Under the pieces are notes generated by a model that was not told where the DNA came from, made no database searches, and saw only the letters and a program-made list of their open reading frames with translations. The translations under genes were made by a program, and so were the position numbers. From NCBI GenBank assembly GCA_964016885.1, contig OZ024743.1:11463506-11527505 (forward strand): 64,000 nt of DNA, written 5' to 3'. Below, piece after piece: positions 32,463 to 44,202 of the stretch; position 1 is the first letter of the stretch; the number at the start of each line of letters is the position of its first letter. The DNA comes from Eledone cirrhosa. Taxonomy: Eukaryota > Mollusca > Cephalopoda > Octopoda > Eledonidae.

Positions 32463-33975
32463 CCAGATAAAATAGTGAAACGCGCAATTTGGTTTGGTTT
32501 TCAACACTTGTAAACGTGGCCCCAAGATACTTGAACTTCTCCACCTGCTTCAGTGAAATATCACATCTAGCGTGCACTATGCAGGCTTCCCTGAGGGGCG
32601 AGTGTCTCAGACTTCGCAGCATTGATTTTCATTCCTGCCGAGCAGCACTTGGCATCAAACCCACCAAGTTCATGTCGGGAATCATCTTCTAACGTGTTAA
32701 GTGACATCATGTCGTCCGCAAATTCCAGCCAACAGATTCTACACTCACCAGTCTCGATGCCACTTACAACCCAACTGCTCATGTCAATCCTGTCTGCGGA
32801 GGTTATGAACAAGCAAGATGACTAGGCACCCATGGCAGAGTCCGACTACCACATTGAATGGTTTCGATTTAAACACCATTTATCCGAACACAAATACTCG
32901 GCCATTCGTAAAGAGACATCAGGGCAGCAAGAAGCTGACCATCGATCCCATACTCCTGCAGGACCTTCCACAACATGTCCCGTGGAACGCGGTCATATGC
33001 ATTTTCGAGGTCTACGAAGCAAGAATACGCCTTTGGCAGTACTCCCACGATTTCTCTAAAACCTGCCGCAAGAGTGAATATTTGGTCGACTGTGCTGTGT
33101 CCGAAGCGAAAACCATAGTTCATCTGTTAGCTTGAACTCGATAATGTTCCTATATCTCTTTGCCAGACACTTAGTATGGACTTTACTTGGGAAGATTAAC
33201 AAGGAGATCCCTCTAGAATTGGAGCAATTTCTCTTGTCTTCTTTTATGAAAATTGGCGTTATCATTCCCGATTGCCTTTCCAGTGATTCAGGCTACACAA
33301 GTTAACCAGAGAATACCTTTTCTATTTAAAGCTTTTAATATCTCAAGATGAATTTCATCCTCTCCAACAGCCTTGCGACATTTGAGCTCTTTAATTGCTC
33401 TTGTGACTTCAGCCTCCGAGAGGTTAGTCATCGCTCCCAGATGCACCTCAAGTACATCTGATGCTGTTGTGACCGGGTTTAGGAGATCAGCAAAGTATTT
33501 TTTCCACCGCGCGAGAATGCACCTCTCTGAAGAGAGGAGAACCCCAGAAGTGTTCCTGATAGCATGAGTGGAGGAAATCTTTATTTGCTGATCGGATTCC
33601 AGTTTAACCCCAAAGTCTCCCCATGTGTTAACTTTGTACACCTTTACTGTCCCTGCTACGACTTTTCGCGCCTGCTTATACCGCAAGTGCAAGAAGGATG
33701 ACTTATTTCCAAGCCAAACATTGTAGGCCTCCTTCTTTGTACAGATGGCATCTTTGACCTCTTGATTGAACCAAAGGGTTCTCCTCGCACCCAGCACCAC
33801 ACCAAGCCTCTTTCGCCCGCAGCATCTAACAGCTTAAACAGAAACTGCCGAACTGAACAGTCCACTCCGTTTCAACATCCTCAGTTTGCTCAGGGAGTTC
33901 TCTGAATTTGGATGCAATAGTATCCGCAAATCTGTTTCTGAGTTCCTTTTCTGTCAACGATTTCCATGTTATCCT
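32463..33975 (-). pseudogene. Non-LTR retrotransposon RT fragment, frameshifted
   Basis: Minus strand from right to left: FADTIASKFRELPEQTEDVE, then WFNQEVKDAICTKKEAYNVW, ILARWKKYFADLLNPVT, CRKAVGEDEIHLEILKALNR, CSNSRGISLLIFPSKVHTKC (RT), YGFRFGHSTVDQIFTL, CFVDLENAYDRVPRDMLWKV (motif A) and WLEFADDMMSLNT (motif C, FADD). All core RT motifs except a clear motif B can be found, but spread over at least three frames. The endonuclease half is missing. Clade not assigned. Confidence 0.8.
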
Positions 33976-34302
33976 ATATTTTAAAAAATAAATTGGATAG
34001 TGATAAAATATTTTCCCATTAAAAACATATTTTGTAGTATATCAACTATAAGAGAAAACTTTCGAGTTTTGTCAAATATTAAATGCAAAGTAAGAAATTG
34101 TTCTTATTCTTTCTTTTTCCTGTTGAATATTAAATATAAAGATCGTTGATTACAAATAGATATGTCATTATTAAATTAGAACTTTCTAGGTGTAAACCCC
34201 ATGGTCATTTGTGACCGAATTGAGTTTTTACCTCTACCCATAGAATGTGGGTTTTAACTCTCAATAATTCATGCATATGAACAACTTTTAATATTTTTAT
34301 GA
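33976..34302. other. AT-rich DNA, nothing recognised
   Basis: No domain or repeat seen. Confidence 0.5.
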
Positions 34303-34425
34303 ATTTTGCCTTTCATCCTTACGGGGTCGATAAATAAAGTACGTCACGCACTGGGGTCGATTTAATCGAATTTCCCCTTCCCCAAAATTGCTGGCCTTGT
34401 GCCTATATAAGAAACCAACATTTTT
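34303..34425 (-). mobile_element. SINE fragment
   Basis: Reverse-strand SINE: TTTTGCCTTTCATCCTTACG to GGCCTTGTGCCTATATAAGA. Truncated at the same GCCTTTCATCC border region as other minus-strand copies. Confidence 0.75.
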
Positions 34426-34466
34426 TGTGAATTTTGACGACGCTAGCTCAATAGTACATAGATAAT

Positions 34467-34622
34467 CACTTCTACTTAAAGCACAAAGCCAGTAATTAAA
34501 TTGAATAGTACTTCATTGGAACTCACCCCAGAAGGTTGAAAGGCAAAGTTAACCTCGCAGGGATTTGAACCCAGAACGAACATTAAGGCTTTGTTCGATG
34601 CCCTAACAATTCACCGCCCTCA
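34467..34622 (+). mobile_element. Diverged SINE
   Basis: CACTTCTACTTAAAGCACAA to CAATTCACCGCCCTC; several substitutions and deletions relative to the family. Confidence 0.65.
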
Positions 34623-35714
34623 CAGTACATAAATAACTTCGACCATCCGACCGCAAATCGCGAGCTGAAAAATGTAATTTCTGTTAAAATTCGTTATTTT
34701 AGTACCCACTAAATCTGCGGCAATAATTTACTAGTGGAGAACTTATCCTATATTGACAATCAAGAGAAGACATTTTCAATAAAATATAAAATATTTATTT
34801 TCTTTAGTATATACTTTCTAATTGTTAACTATATTTTAGAATAAAAGTTCACGAAAATGTTCCCGCCAATATTATTAAGGCCAATATAAAACTGATAGGA
34901 GTTGTATATAACTGATATCATTTGTATACAACTGCTCGTTCTATTTGTAGGTTTCGTGGATAGTTGTAGAGGCAATAGTTTTTCTACACTATCAAAATAA
35001 TTAAATAAAAAATGGGCAATGTCTATAATTATTTAAAAAAAATATAGTTTAAAGATATAAACCAGCAACAAATGGTGTTTAGTATTATTTGTGTCCGAAC
35101 ACCAGACAACCAGGCCGATTGTTTATATTAAACTTCTCTCTCACACACGCACACTACTAAAAAAACAAACAAAATGCCTGTGTGTATGTATATGTATGTC
35201 AACTGAGTGTGAACGTAGTCGCTGATATGATAGCTCAATCTAGAAAGTAATCGTATATTTCTGTTTAATTACATTTGTATATAAATACAGAGGTTATACA
35301 ATATTTTTTACAAGTCAACTTCAATGGGGTGGAATAAATTTGATATATATAGCATCCATGTTTGTATCATTTAAATATTCATTTAGATATTTTTGTATTT
35401 ACGCATATCATCAGTCGAATTTAGAAATAAGTAAGATTTGTCAACGAAGCCGACGTTGGAAAATAATAGAGAGGGTGTGTTTTTTTTTGTTTTTTTTTGA
35501 TGGCTTAAAACGTCAGTCACGTAGTAACTTAATTTTGGTACGCTTACGAATCAAGGGAGATCATTCTTCATGATAACTCTGCCGCTATGTTGTCTGCCGC
35601 TGAGATGTGCTGATTAATTATTTTTTTAAAGAGAAATTAAAAATGAATTTATTGAATAAACGTTATACAATGATGAAGATAGTAAAAAAAGGATAAACAC
35701 AAAACTAAATAATG
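34623..35714. other. AT-rich DNA, nothing recognised
   Basis: No recognisable gene. The last part is the flank of LINE fragment 3. Confidence 0.5.
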
Positions 35715-35829
35715 AAAAAAAAGGAGAAGGGGGTAAAGAAGGGCAGATCTGGCTGTATAGGAATATAAAGGAAATGATTATAAATGCCATAAATGAGAAG
35801 AAAAAGATAGAAAGGCCAAGGACTATTAG

Positions 35830-37090
35830 GCAAAGGCATTTCCGCGGACAATGGTCACGTCCACCTCGCCGGGCTCCTTCCCCAGACAGGCTGCTGTCGT
35901 TCCAATTTTACGGGGGAGCTCGGCTGTACGGGGTCCGAGGACGCCTGAGGCCTCGACGGTTACTTGTACAAAGAAAAAGCGGCAGGACAAACCCCATTAT
36001 TTGCTTGTCTTCCTGTTGTCTGCATTGCAGGCCGCAGGTACCGTTGTTTGTAGCCGAAGCGACTAACTTGGAGGAGGAAAATCTGACAGAGCATGTTGTG
36101 TGTCAAATGAGAGATTTACCTCCTTCGAATGCCATGAGGGTAATTTAATCAGGCGCTTGCCGTCTCTGCAGGCTCCAGTTGTAATGGGAAGCCGGCTGTA
36201 CCCAGGCTCCTTCCTATTATATTGTTGAGTGCGGCATGTCGGAAAAACTAGCTTGCGCTCTGGCGGCATGACAGTGGGTGCAGGCCAAATTCATCGACGA
36301 CAGCTCCACAACGACATTTATGTGAATCACATACGGGGAGGCTGAGGTGTTGGACCACTCCGATGCGAGTGCACTCATCAACAAGGTTACCGGCTGATGA
36401 AGAGGGCACCAAATTGAACCATACACCGCTGTCTAGCTGCGAAGCGGAATGGATGCAGGCTAGGTAGTGTTGGTCCAAGACAGACTCGATCCGCCAGAAG
36501 GTAGTCCTGCACTTAATGTCGTCCCAGTTACATTGGGCATTTGTATACTAGGGGACAGAGAGTCCTTTTCCTGTCCAGTCGGCTAGAACCCGCTTCAGTT
36601 CTAGGACTATGTTAGGTTCTGCTTTCTTGCTGAGGACCTCACAAATGAGGGTGCGATTGGAGGAGGTTGGGGAGAGGTAGGCCGGCAGTGCCAGACCCAA
36701 TGCGGATCCTAGGCTGAGGCCATCGAACCTCACAGGGAGCTTCGCCCGTAGCCAGCCGGCACTGTTGAAACCGATATTGCAGATGAGTTCCACACAGCAT
36801 CGGGTGATGACATAGAGTTCACAGAGGCAATCTGCGTGAGGGTGACAAAAATTTGGGAAGGGCGAAGCTGTTCCTCTTGAGTCGAGTGCACGGCAAAAAG
36901 GCGCAACTTCTCCGCCATTCTCGGCAGGTCTCCGGGCTTGGTCAACAAGGCACTCTTGTATGGCTTTCGAGAAAATTGGAGAGCTGAAAATGCAGGTGGC
37001 GTCTTTGAACGTTAGCCAAGCTTCGGGCAAGATGGGATTAATGCTGAATACGGCCTCATCGTAGCTAACGTTTACCACTTCAGACTTGAA
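35830..37090 (-). pseudogene. RLE-type LINE RT C-terminal region, fragment 3
   Basis: The longest of three related minus-strand pieces. Right to left it reads VVNVSYDEAVFSINPILPEA, FSSPIFSKAIQECLVDQARR, LPVRFDGLSLGSALGLALPA, RIESVLDQHYLACIHSASQL, GVWFNLVPSSSAGNLVDE, then HKCRCGAVVDEFGLHPLSCR, a Cys/His cluster, followed by decayed endonuclease-like sequence with VTVEASGVLGPRTAEL. A Cys/His cluster followed by an endonuclease-like tail is the layout of early-branching RLE LINEs; similar proteins are recalled from corals and molluscs. Shifts and stops make it inactive. Confidence 0.6.
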
Positions 37091-38230
37091 TGGGATCTAT
37101 AAAGGGAGAGAACGAAGAGAAAAGATGTATAGACCTTAAAAAGAGGAAAAAACCCTCACAAAGAAAATGTTTTTCTTTAGAAAATTAGATATCTAAATGC
37201 ATGACCGAATGAAAGAGAGCAAGTAAAATCAAATATAAAGGCGGGGGTGGCGGGGCGAGGAGGAGGGGAAAGCAAAGAATGAAAAAATTGAATAAATAAA
37301 TAAAATAAATAAATATATTGTTATAGTGGGCAATGCTTGACTAAAAGGAAAAGTCAATGATTGAGGTTCGATACTTTTCCCCCTCTCTTCTCTCCCTCCC
37401 ACGCAGCTGCAGCACTCCAACCGAACGGCTATCAAGCTACACCGCGTACTGGAAGATTTCCTTTGGGCGTAAATTAAAGATAAGAATAAAATAGAATTAG
37501 GGAGCTCAACCATCAACTTCATTCGCATTACGTTTTTTTTTTTTTTTGTTTTTTCCCTTTGTTTTTGTTTTTCCGGGAGGCTGCGTGTCCCTAGACCCCA
37601 AAGTGGGGTCTCGGGATATGCAACCGGCTGGAGACCCAGGGGTAAACCCTGAGCCAGATGGTTGGATAAGATCCATGAGCTTGGCTGGTCTCGCTTGAAA
37701 ATCCAGCCGGATCAGTTGGAGACGATTGCTTCTGACAGAACCCGCTGGAGGGTGTGTTTGAGGACTCTGCCCCCATGACCCTCCCCGGAATAAGAGAGCG
37801 GAGAAGAAGAAGAAGAAGAAGAAGAAGAAGAAGAAGAAGAAAAAAGAGGGAGGAGGAAGGAAGAAAATGAAATAGTTAAAACATAAAACGAAACGAAAAC
37901 AAAGAACAAAGTTGAACTAAGGGAATTAACTCAAATCTTTGTGGAATTTTCTGGGCAAAATATTGGTGTGGAAACACAAGGGTAACGCAAAATTCTGGAA
38001 TAACAGAATAACAAATAACAGCTTTCCCCCGATTCTTGCCTTCAATGGCAACAACTACATCCAGAAAAAAAGATCAGAAGAATTTTGAAAGAACATAAAC
38101 ACATGTACATATCTTCAAACAGATATGCCTTGCACGAGTTATTTCCCTTCAGCTTGTAGCTATATTCCGATAGAGGGTCTCAATCAACTTGAAAAAGCCT
38201 TTAGTGAACAATAGGGTGACATATAAAATA

Positions 38231-38306
<76 letters not shown>

Positions 38307-39126
38307 AATACATTATCGGAGAAAGCTAATAGCGATACTCCGGCCAAATCCCAACTCACTCAACAAACATTAGGAAATAAGTGAGTCTATTCCTAATTAA
38401 ACTTTCGGGGTGCTAACTAATTGTATTGTGTGGAAAATTGGCTGTATTATTTCATATGAGATATATCAAATATATATATATATATATATATAATCGGTGT
38501 TGGATGCTTAAAGCGTCCATATGCGGTAAATAGGAAAATCTGCTTCGTAGAATCAAGACGTATCTGAGGACCTTGCGATTTTCGGAGTCAGGTTCGATCA
38601 TCACATCGATTGTGCCTTGAGCTCGTCGCCAGAGAAACGTTTATCGTTTTCGGTGCACCCGGCCGATTAACCCACTCGATATGCAAATTGGGCTACTCAG
38701 CCGTTAATATGCATAAGGTAAGTATACACGTTCAACAATCTGGCAGGAAGGTATACGTTGCTGACGATAGCTAATAAGCTTGAAACTAGTACAGCGTTCC
38801 TTTGTCAGTGTTGAACAAACGAGCAACGGTGGTTGCTAGACACTACGGCTTAATACGGGATGTTTGTTTACAAACACACCGAGCATTATAATAAATGTTC
38901 GGTGAATCCATACGTACATATATATGTGTGCATGTATGTATATATATATACATACTACTGTACGTCTGTATACATATATGTATGTACGTGTACATACTTA
39001 CATTTAAGTAACAGTCGTACTAAGAGTGGGAAATTAAATTTCGTTTCATTTTTTCCGTTTATATATATATATATATATATATAAGTTAAAACAATGAAAT
39101 AAAAAATCAAGTGATTAGAGATATAC

Positions 39127-39163
<37 letters not shown>

Positions 39164-39164
39164 A
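37091..39164. other. Mixed AT-rich DNA with microsatellites
   Basis: Contains (GAA)n near 37805-37842 and (TA)n near 38231-38308. A GC-richer unassigned stretch at 38500-38860 (CGTCCATATGCGGTAAATAG, CACCCGGCCGATTAACCCAC) might be an unrecognised repeat. No coding signal seen. Confidence 0.45.
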
Positions 39165-39202
39165 TATTAAATAAATGGAAACTATATTTATAAAACCATA
39201 TT

Positions 39203-39263
39203 TATTCTATTATATATATTTCAAGGGTACCAAAACTTTGGTACACTCTCATCAGATAAAATA
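39203..39263 (-). ncRNA. Candidate hammerhead ribozyme 3 (left arm)
   Basis: Complement of 39249-39255 is CTGATGA and of 39219-39222 is GAAA. Stem II is built on GTACCAAA/TTTGGTAC. Same strand and just downstream of the PLE reading frame, as expected for processing of PLE RNA. Confidence 0.72.
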
Positions 39264-39392
39264 CAAAGTTTGTTTTATAAATATTGACATAACCAGGAAT
39301 AGGATCTTAACAGTTCAAGTTATTCCTGGATAGAAAACTTGAACAGTAAGATCTTCTTCCTGGTTATGTCAATATTTATAAAACAAACTTTG

Positions 39393-39453
39393 TATTTTAT
39401 CTGATGAGAGTGTACCAAAGTTTTGGTACCCTTGAAATATATATAATAGAATA
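39393..39453 (+). ncRNA. Candidate hammerhead ribozyme 4 (right arm)
   Basis: CTGATGA 39401-39407, GAAA 39434-39437, stem III palindrome ATATATAT, predicted cleavage after A39445. Stem I pairs 39393-39400 with 39446-39453, eight pairs with one T-G. Stem II pairs 11 of 12 positions. It is the mirror copy of the left-arm motif. Confidence 0.72.
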
Positions 39454-39549
39454 AATATGGTTTTATAAATATAGTTTCCATTTATTTAATATCATTTAAT
39501 ATCATTTAATATCATGTAATATCATGTTGTTGTCTGGCACGTTCGTATA

Positions 39550-40590
39550 GTACTGAACCGTTTTTTCGTTCTTTTAGCCCCCCCCCCCCCCAGTGTTGGT
39601 CTATCCTTTCACCTATGCTACGAACTGTCTCGCCTATGTATGTTGTTTGTTGTTGTCATGTTTCTGCAAGTACCCTCTGTACATATGCTATAGACTACGT
39701 TTCTAGTTTTACAGTTTATCCGGGGGTTTACTTTGCATATAATACATTTCCTATTAGTACAGTGGGTTTTCTTAAAAGGGTATGTTTTGCTGATCAGGGA
39801 TTTTATGGAAGTTCCTGGCTTTTCTACCACCTTAATCTTTAAGTGGGTCTTTCTCAGGACCTTTCTACACTGGTTAGCTAATTTCCCTCCAGGGGTAGCG
39901 TCCACGAACATGACACTCTGGTATCTCTGGTTGTCGTACCATGAGGTGGCTTTCCCTATCTTATGTTTAGTCCTATCTAAGCTATTCCATGATTTGCTCC
40001 TGTATAATGGGCAAATTCCTTTCATGTCCAGTTCTATGAGGGTCTTATACTTCTCCATGACTCCTTCGTATACTCTGACTCTGTCTCTTTGGTTGTAGCC
40101 AGAGAACTGCATGCGGTTGATGAAGTGTTGGATGTGTCTTTCCATTTCTGTTGGGTTGCACATGTGTGACACGTTCTTCATCACTCGTACCAAGTCTGCC
40201 ATCAGAATATTAAACCTAGCACTACTGGACATTGATGAGTTTTTGAGTATCAGGTATTTGGAGGCCATGGGTTTAGCGTAGTGTGAGTAGAGAATTTGGG
40301 CCTTCTCGTCTATAGTGTTAATCCAGAGTTCCGTGTCTAATACAGGTAGTCTACTGTTAGGGTGTTTGGAAGGGTAGTCGATAGTTACAGTTATACTCTG
40401 GTGTATGGAATTAGCTATCTGCTGGATGCTTTCCATTGTGCTACATTCTAAATCATATTTGTTAGTACTCTCTTGTGCGGATGTTCTTATTACTATATTG
40501 ATATCGTCTACGTAACGAGAGTACATGATGAGGTCTATGGAGCTCTCATCAAGGAGATCTTTGAGTCTCCTTTCCCACCATACCATAAAA
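39550..40590 (-). pseudogene. Penelope-like element: RT (YVDD) plus GIY-YIG, frameshifted
   Basis: The main minus-strand frame spans 39618-40586. It starts MVWWERRLKDLLDESSIDLI and has the RT catalytic motif YSRYVDDINIV, then the thumb region and a Cys-rich linker CTNRKCIICK before VVYSICTEGTCRN. The GIY-YIG signature itself, TTYIGETVRSIGERIDQH, lies in the next frame, so a frameshift near 39650 breaks the endonuclease. A 14-base C run at 39578-39591 then interrupts it again. RT fingers and palm motif A upstream are not recognisable. PLE enzymes prime reverse transcription with GIY-YIG nicks. Confidence 0.85.
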
Positions 40591-41374
40591 CCATAAAAAG
40601 GTTGGCAACGTCACCAGCTTGCTGACGCCAATGGCTGCTCCCTCATTTTGGGTGTAGATCTTCTATATATATATAGTGGTATTTTATATGTCACCCTATT
40701 GTATACTAAAGCCTTTTTCAAGTTAAGATCTTCTATGGCAATAGAACTATCTCTATTTTTCCTTATGTCAGGTCGATCTCGAGTGCTACTGGTAACATGT
40801 AACCCAATACAACCTGTCTCATGGTCGGGTCGTCGGTGACTAAACCAGCAAACCCACCAAGCTAGCTTGGTGAGAAGGGTGATATTAGGACACCCTGCAG
40901 GATGAAATAAAAGACCTGGCAAAGGGCAGAAGAACTCAACAGAGTCAGCGGTCATCCAAATAGTACTTTTTGTTTTACCTGGGAAAGCCCCCAGTTGTTG
41001 TCTCAACAACTTTCTAGGAGAGGGAAACTCTGAAAAAAACCTGTGGCTCCAGAAGCATCCGAGGATGTTGACCAGTTCTCCTTTTCAAGTAGTGTTTTCG
41101 ATGCTCAGAAAGTGGGATTGGTCGAGTGAAAGGCCTTTCCCCACTTAAAAAACCTTCAAAGCACAGGCATTGCTTGTTCAGGATATGTTACAGGTTTGTG
41201 TGGCTGGCTATAGCCTAAAATAGCACCAAACTTTATAATCTGACAAGCGATTGCAATACTTTTAGCAGAGTTTGCAGCCATCATAACGTAGACAACCCAT
41301 GGAAAAAAAAAGATCTTAAACAGTGATTATGATGATGATGACAATAATATATATATATATATATATTTATATTT
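40591..41374. other. Decayed PLE flank and unassigned repeat
   Basis: 40611-41009 has a minus-strand open frame of 132 codons without a domain I can place; part may be the PLE upstream region. ACCTGTCTCATGGTC at about 40811 recurs near 43870, so an unidentified repeat spans here. Confidence 0.4.
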
Positions 41375-41481
41375 GTTTCTACTTTTGGCACAAAACCAGC
41401 GATTACCCCAGTGTATTACTGGAACTTTATTTTATCGACCCCGTAAGGATGAAAGGCAAAGTTAACCTCAGCGGGATTTAT
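41375..41481 (+). mobile_element. SINE 5' fragment
   Basis: TTTCTACTTTTGGCACAAAA to CTCAGCGGGATTT, ending in (TA)n where the 3' part should follow. Confidence 0.75.
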
Positions 41482-42237
41482 ATATATATTTATATATATG
41501 TCTATATATTTTTTACCCCCCTCTGCCAGTCTCTCTCTCAGCTGGCCTCTTCCTCACACTTTCACTCACTCACTCTCTGCTACTCCCCCTCTCTCACTTC
41601 CTCCCGTTGACCTGCGTGAAATCCTTTTCTCGCTCACATCTCACGCAGGTCGGATGGTCTTTACCTCTCGTCTATGATTTCACAGAACTTAAGTTCATAG
41701 ATATCACGGACTTGTCTCTTCTCTTCCTCTCTTTCCGTTGCTTTACCATCTTTGTTTGTTTACATGTCTCGCTCGCTTCACCCTATTTTACGTGTCCTAA
41801 TAACTCTCTTTAGTTATTGCTCGCACCAACCAGAGGTATATGATCTTTAAAGCGAAGAAATACCAATGAAGGTTGGAAGATCACTGATGAAGGACTAATT
41901 TTATTCATATGCAACCCATTTGCAACTACGCAGCACGCCATTTTTCATATATATATATATATATATATATAGAATACACAAGAATCAAAGCTATGTTAGA
42001 ATATTTAATTGCTGACAATTGTTTCTTCCAAGCCTAGGATTGGAGTCTTCGGAGCATTATTAATAATGTTTGTACATATAATCAACCTCTTATTCTGCTG
42101 AAGAGTCATACAGATACATATTGTGGACAACAGTGTGGGATGGATGCGACATATATTATGTTATACTATAATTGTACAATAAGATTCAAAATTACAATTA
42201 CAATAATATATATATATATATATATATACATAATTTA
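41482..42237. other. Unassigned, pyrimidine-rich then AT-rich
   Basis: Includes CT-rich DNA with an 11-bp inverted pair GACCTGCGTGA / TCACGCAGGTC near 41610-41650 and (TA)n at 41948. No gene recognised. Confidence 0.45.
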
Positions 42238-42462
42238 TTGATGTTCATACACAGAACAAAAGCACTACATAAGGTTTCAAGACCCAACATTGAGTATATA
42301 AGAGGGATCAAAATTGTGACATCATTTTCAAGGACTTTAAACTCCTTTGTTTAAGCATCTGAAGATTAGGTCACAATTTTGATCTCTCTTACAATCTAGA
42401 GATTTGGTCAATATTGGGTCTTGAAACCTTAGGTAGTGCTCTTGTTCTGTGTATGAACATAA
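42238..42462. repeat. Inverted repeat, ~85-bp arms
   Basis: GTTCATACACAGAACAAAAG CACTAC on the left is complementary to GTAGTGCTCTTGTTCTGTG on the right; GGTTTCAAGACCCAA and GATCAAAATTGTGAC are likewise mirrored. Could be another terminal-repeat pair of a PLE-like element, but no hammerhead core is complete here. Confidence 0.75.
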
Positions 42463-42589
42463 ATAAATAGTATATCAGCTTTCATCCTGATTCAGCACTG
42501 TTTCCCTTTTTCTTTTTTACACCTACATATATTTCCACACACATACACAGTGCACTTGAGCACTGTACACAATCATTTTCATTATTATT

Positions 42590-42836
42590 GCCCTAGCAGT
42601 CAGGATGACCGTACCTTTTTCTGGGCTTTCTTCACAAGTGGCTCTCCAAAGTCTCCCAACTATTCGGGAATTTTTCCTTGTTTCATTTTTTTTTTGTTAC
42701 ATTCTTTGTTCTTGTTTTTTATATATATAATTTTTTTTTTTACACGCAGAAATGCTCATTTGTACTGTCCTGTGCTGTCCTTAATGTTATACTTTATGTC
42801 AACCCTTGTGGTTAATAAAGAAAGAATTATTATTAT
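42590..42836 (+). mobile_element. 5'-truncated Tx1-like LINE (3' UTR only)
   Basis: Matches the 3' UTR of the two LINE copies: GGGCTTTCTTCACAAGTG, ACACGCAGAAATGC, CCTTGTGGTTAATAAAGAAA, and a short ATT tail. The 5' flank is ATTATTATT (42581-42589), so this copy too sits between ATT triplets. Confidence 0.85.
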
Positions 42837-42837
42837 C

Positions 42838-42962
42838 GAGGCTAACTTTGCCTTTCATCCTTACGGGGTCGATAGAATATAGTACCAGTCACGCACTGGG
42901 GTTGATTTAATCGACTTTCCCCTGCCCCCAAAATTGTTGGTCTTGTGCCTATATAAGAAACA
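42838..42962 (-). mobile_element. SINE fragment next to LINE tail
   Basis: Reverse-strand SINE from CGAGGCTAACTTTGCC to CTTGTGCCTATATAAGAAAC, abutting the ATT tail. Confidence 0.75.
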
Positions 42963-43082
42963 ATTATTATTATTATTATCATAAGTCAACCAATCATATC
43001 ATATTATTTGTTGTATTTTCATACACATACACACACACATATATATATATATATATAATTCTATTATATCGAAATAAATATG

Positions 43083-43431
43083 GAGGCACATGGCTTAGTG
43101 GTTAGAGCATTGGCCTTGCAATCGAAAGGTTGTGAGTTCAATTATCAGACCGGGTGATGTGTTGTTTCCTTGAGCAAGACCCTTTATTTCACATTGCTCC
43201 AGTTTACTCAGCTGTAGAAATGAGATTGATAGGGACTGGGGTCCATATCATTCCACTGCAAAGTGGTCGTGGAGGTGCCACGACAAAAAAGCACCCAGCA
43301 CTCACTGTAAATGAGGTTGGTGTTAGGAAGGGCATCCAGCTGTAGAAATCAAGCCAGCATCAGTTCCCGTCCCACCCTTGTAAGTAGGGAAAAAGCGGAC
43401 GTAAAGTGAAATGAAAATGAAATGACAGGAT
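43083..43431 (+). mobile_element. Second-family tRNA-derived SINE
   Basis: A pol III internal promoter is visible: A box TGGCTTAGTGG (43091-43101) and B box GAGTTCAATTATC (43133-43145). The tRNA-like head is followed by a body with TTCCTTGAGCAAGACCCT, CATTCCACTGCAAAGTGG, GGGCATCCAGCTGTAG and a GGACGTAAAGTGAAATGAAA end. The body length rules out a functional tRNA gene. Confidence 0.85.
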
Positions 43432-43779
43432 GTACATATAATTACATAATAGCAAACTTGATATTTTTTTTCCAAAACAAATATGTTGAGAATATAGATA
43501 GACTGAAATTACAAACACAAATGCCATAGCTGTGAAAAATCAACAGATACACAGATGTATCTCTATTACTTAATTACATGAATATTTCACATGAAAATCA
43601 AAATGAAAGGAAATATTAAGTCAACATTAAGAAATGTGGGTCAATCAGTCACGCATCACTTGGTGTGCCGTTGTCTCTGTCTAATACTTTTTGAGGAAAG
43701 TCAACACACTGGGAGTATTACTGTGGGTGATAGTATGGCTAAGGTGCTGGGACATATATATATATATACTGTATATATA

Positions 43780-43860
43780 TATATGTATGTGTGTATGTAT
43801 GTATATATATATGTATGTATGCATGTATGAATGTATATATGTATATATGTAACATGTATC
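43780..43860. repeat. (TATG)n-like microsatellite
   Basis: Alternating TATA and TATG/TGTA motifs; the following 43860-44110 shares a CCTGTCTCATGGTC segment with 40.8 kb and is otherwise unassigned. Confidence 0.7.
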
Positions 43861-44202
43861 ACAGTACAACCTGTCTCATGGTCAGGTCGTTGGTTAAGAG
43901 AGTGGGACTGGCTTTGTGCAGTGCCTTTGCTCACTATAAAAGCTTCACGGCACAGGCATTGCTTTATATCTGGAGATCTCTCTGCACTTGTCGTCACATG
44001 GTACCATGGGCCCAGCACTATGTGTCAATAATTGTCACAAGTGTAGTGTTTGTACCAGAGTTTTCAAGTCGCTGGCTGGACTAAAAAGTCACACTCGTTC
44101 AGTGCATCAGTATGGGTTCTCCTACATGGATATAAAGTAGTGGAAAACGAGTTGGCAGCCACCATGTATATATGTATATATAGATATATGCTGTGCTGAA
44201 TA

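Larger units (their letters stand above)
39165..39495. repeat. Near-perfect 330-bp foldback next to a PLE
   Basis: Arms about 39165-39315 and 39350-39495 match almost base for base, outer segment AATGGAAACTATATTTATAA, inner segment GACATAACCAGGAA with complement TTCCTGGTTATGTC. It directly follows, on the minus strand, the GIY-YIG end of the Penelope-like element, the position of a terminal pLTR. Each arm holds an intact hammerhead-type core. Confidence 0.9.

Noticed and set aside
41865..41920. CTGATGAAGG as a hammerhead core
   Set aside because: No GAAA at suitable distance and no stem II pairing.
42356..42430. CTGAAGA plus GAAA in the 42.3 kb inverted repeat as a hammerhead
   Set aside because: The motifs are about 70 bases apart without a continuous stem II.
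43083..43160. tRNA gene from A and B boxes
   Set aside because: Continues into a 350-bp SINE body and recurs at 61.7 kb.
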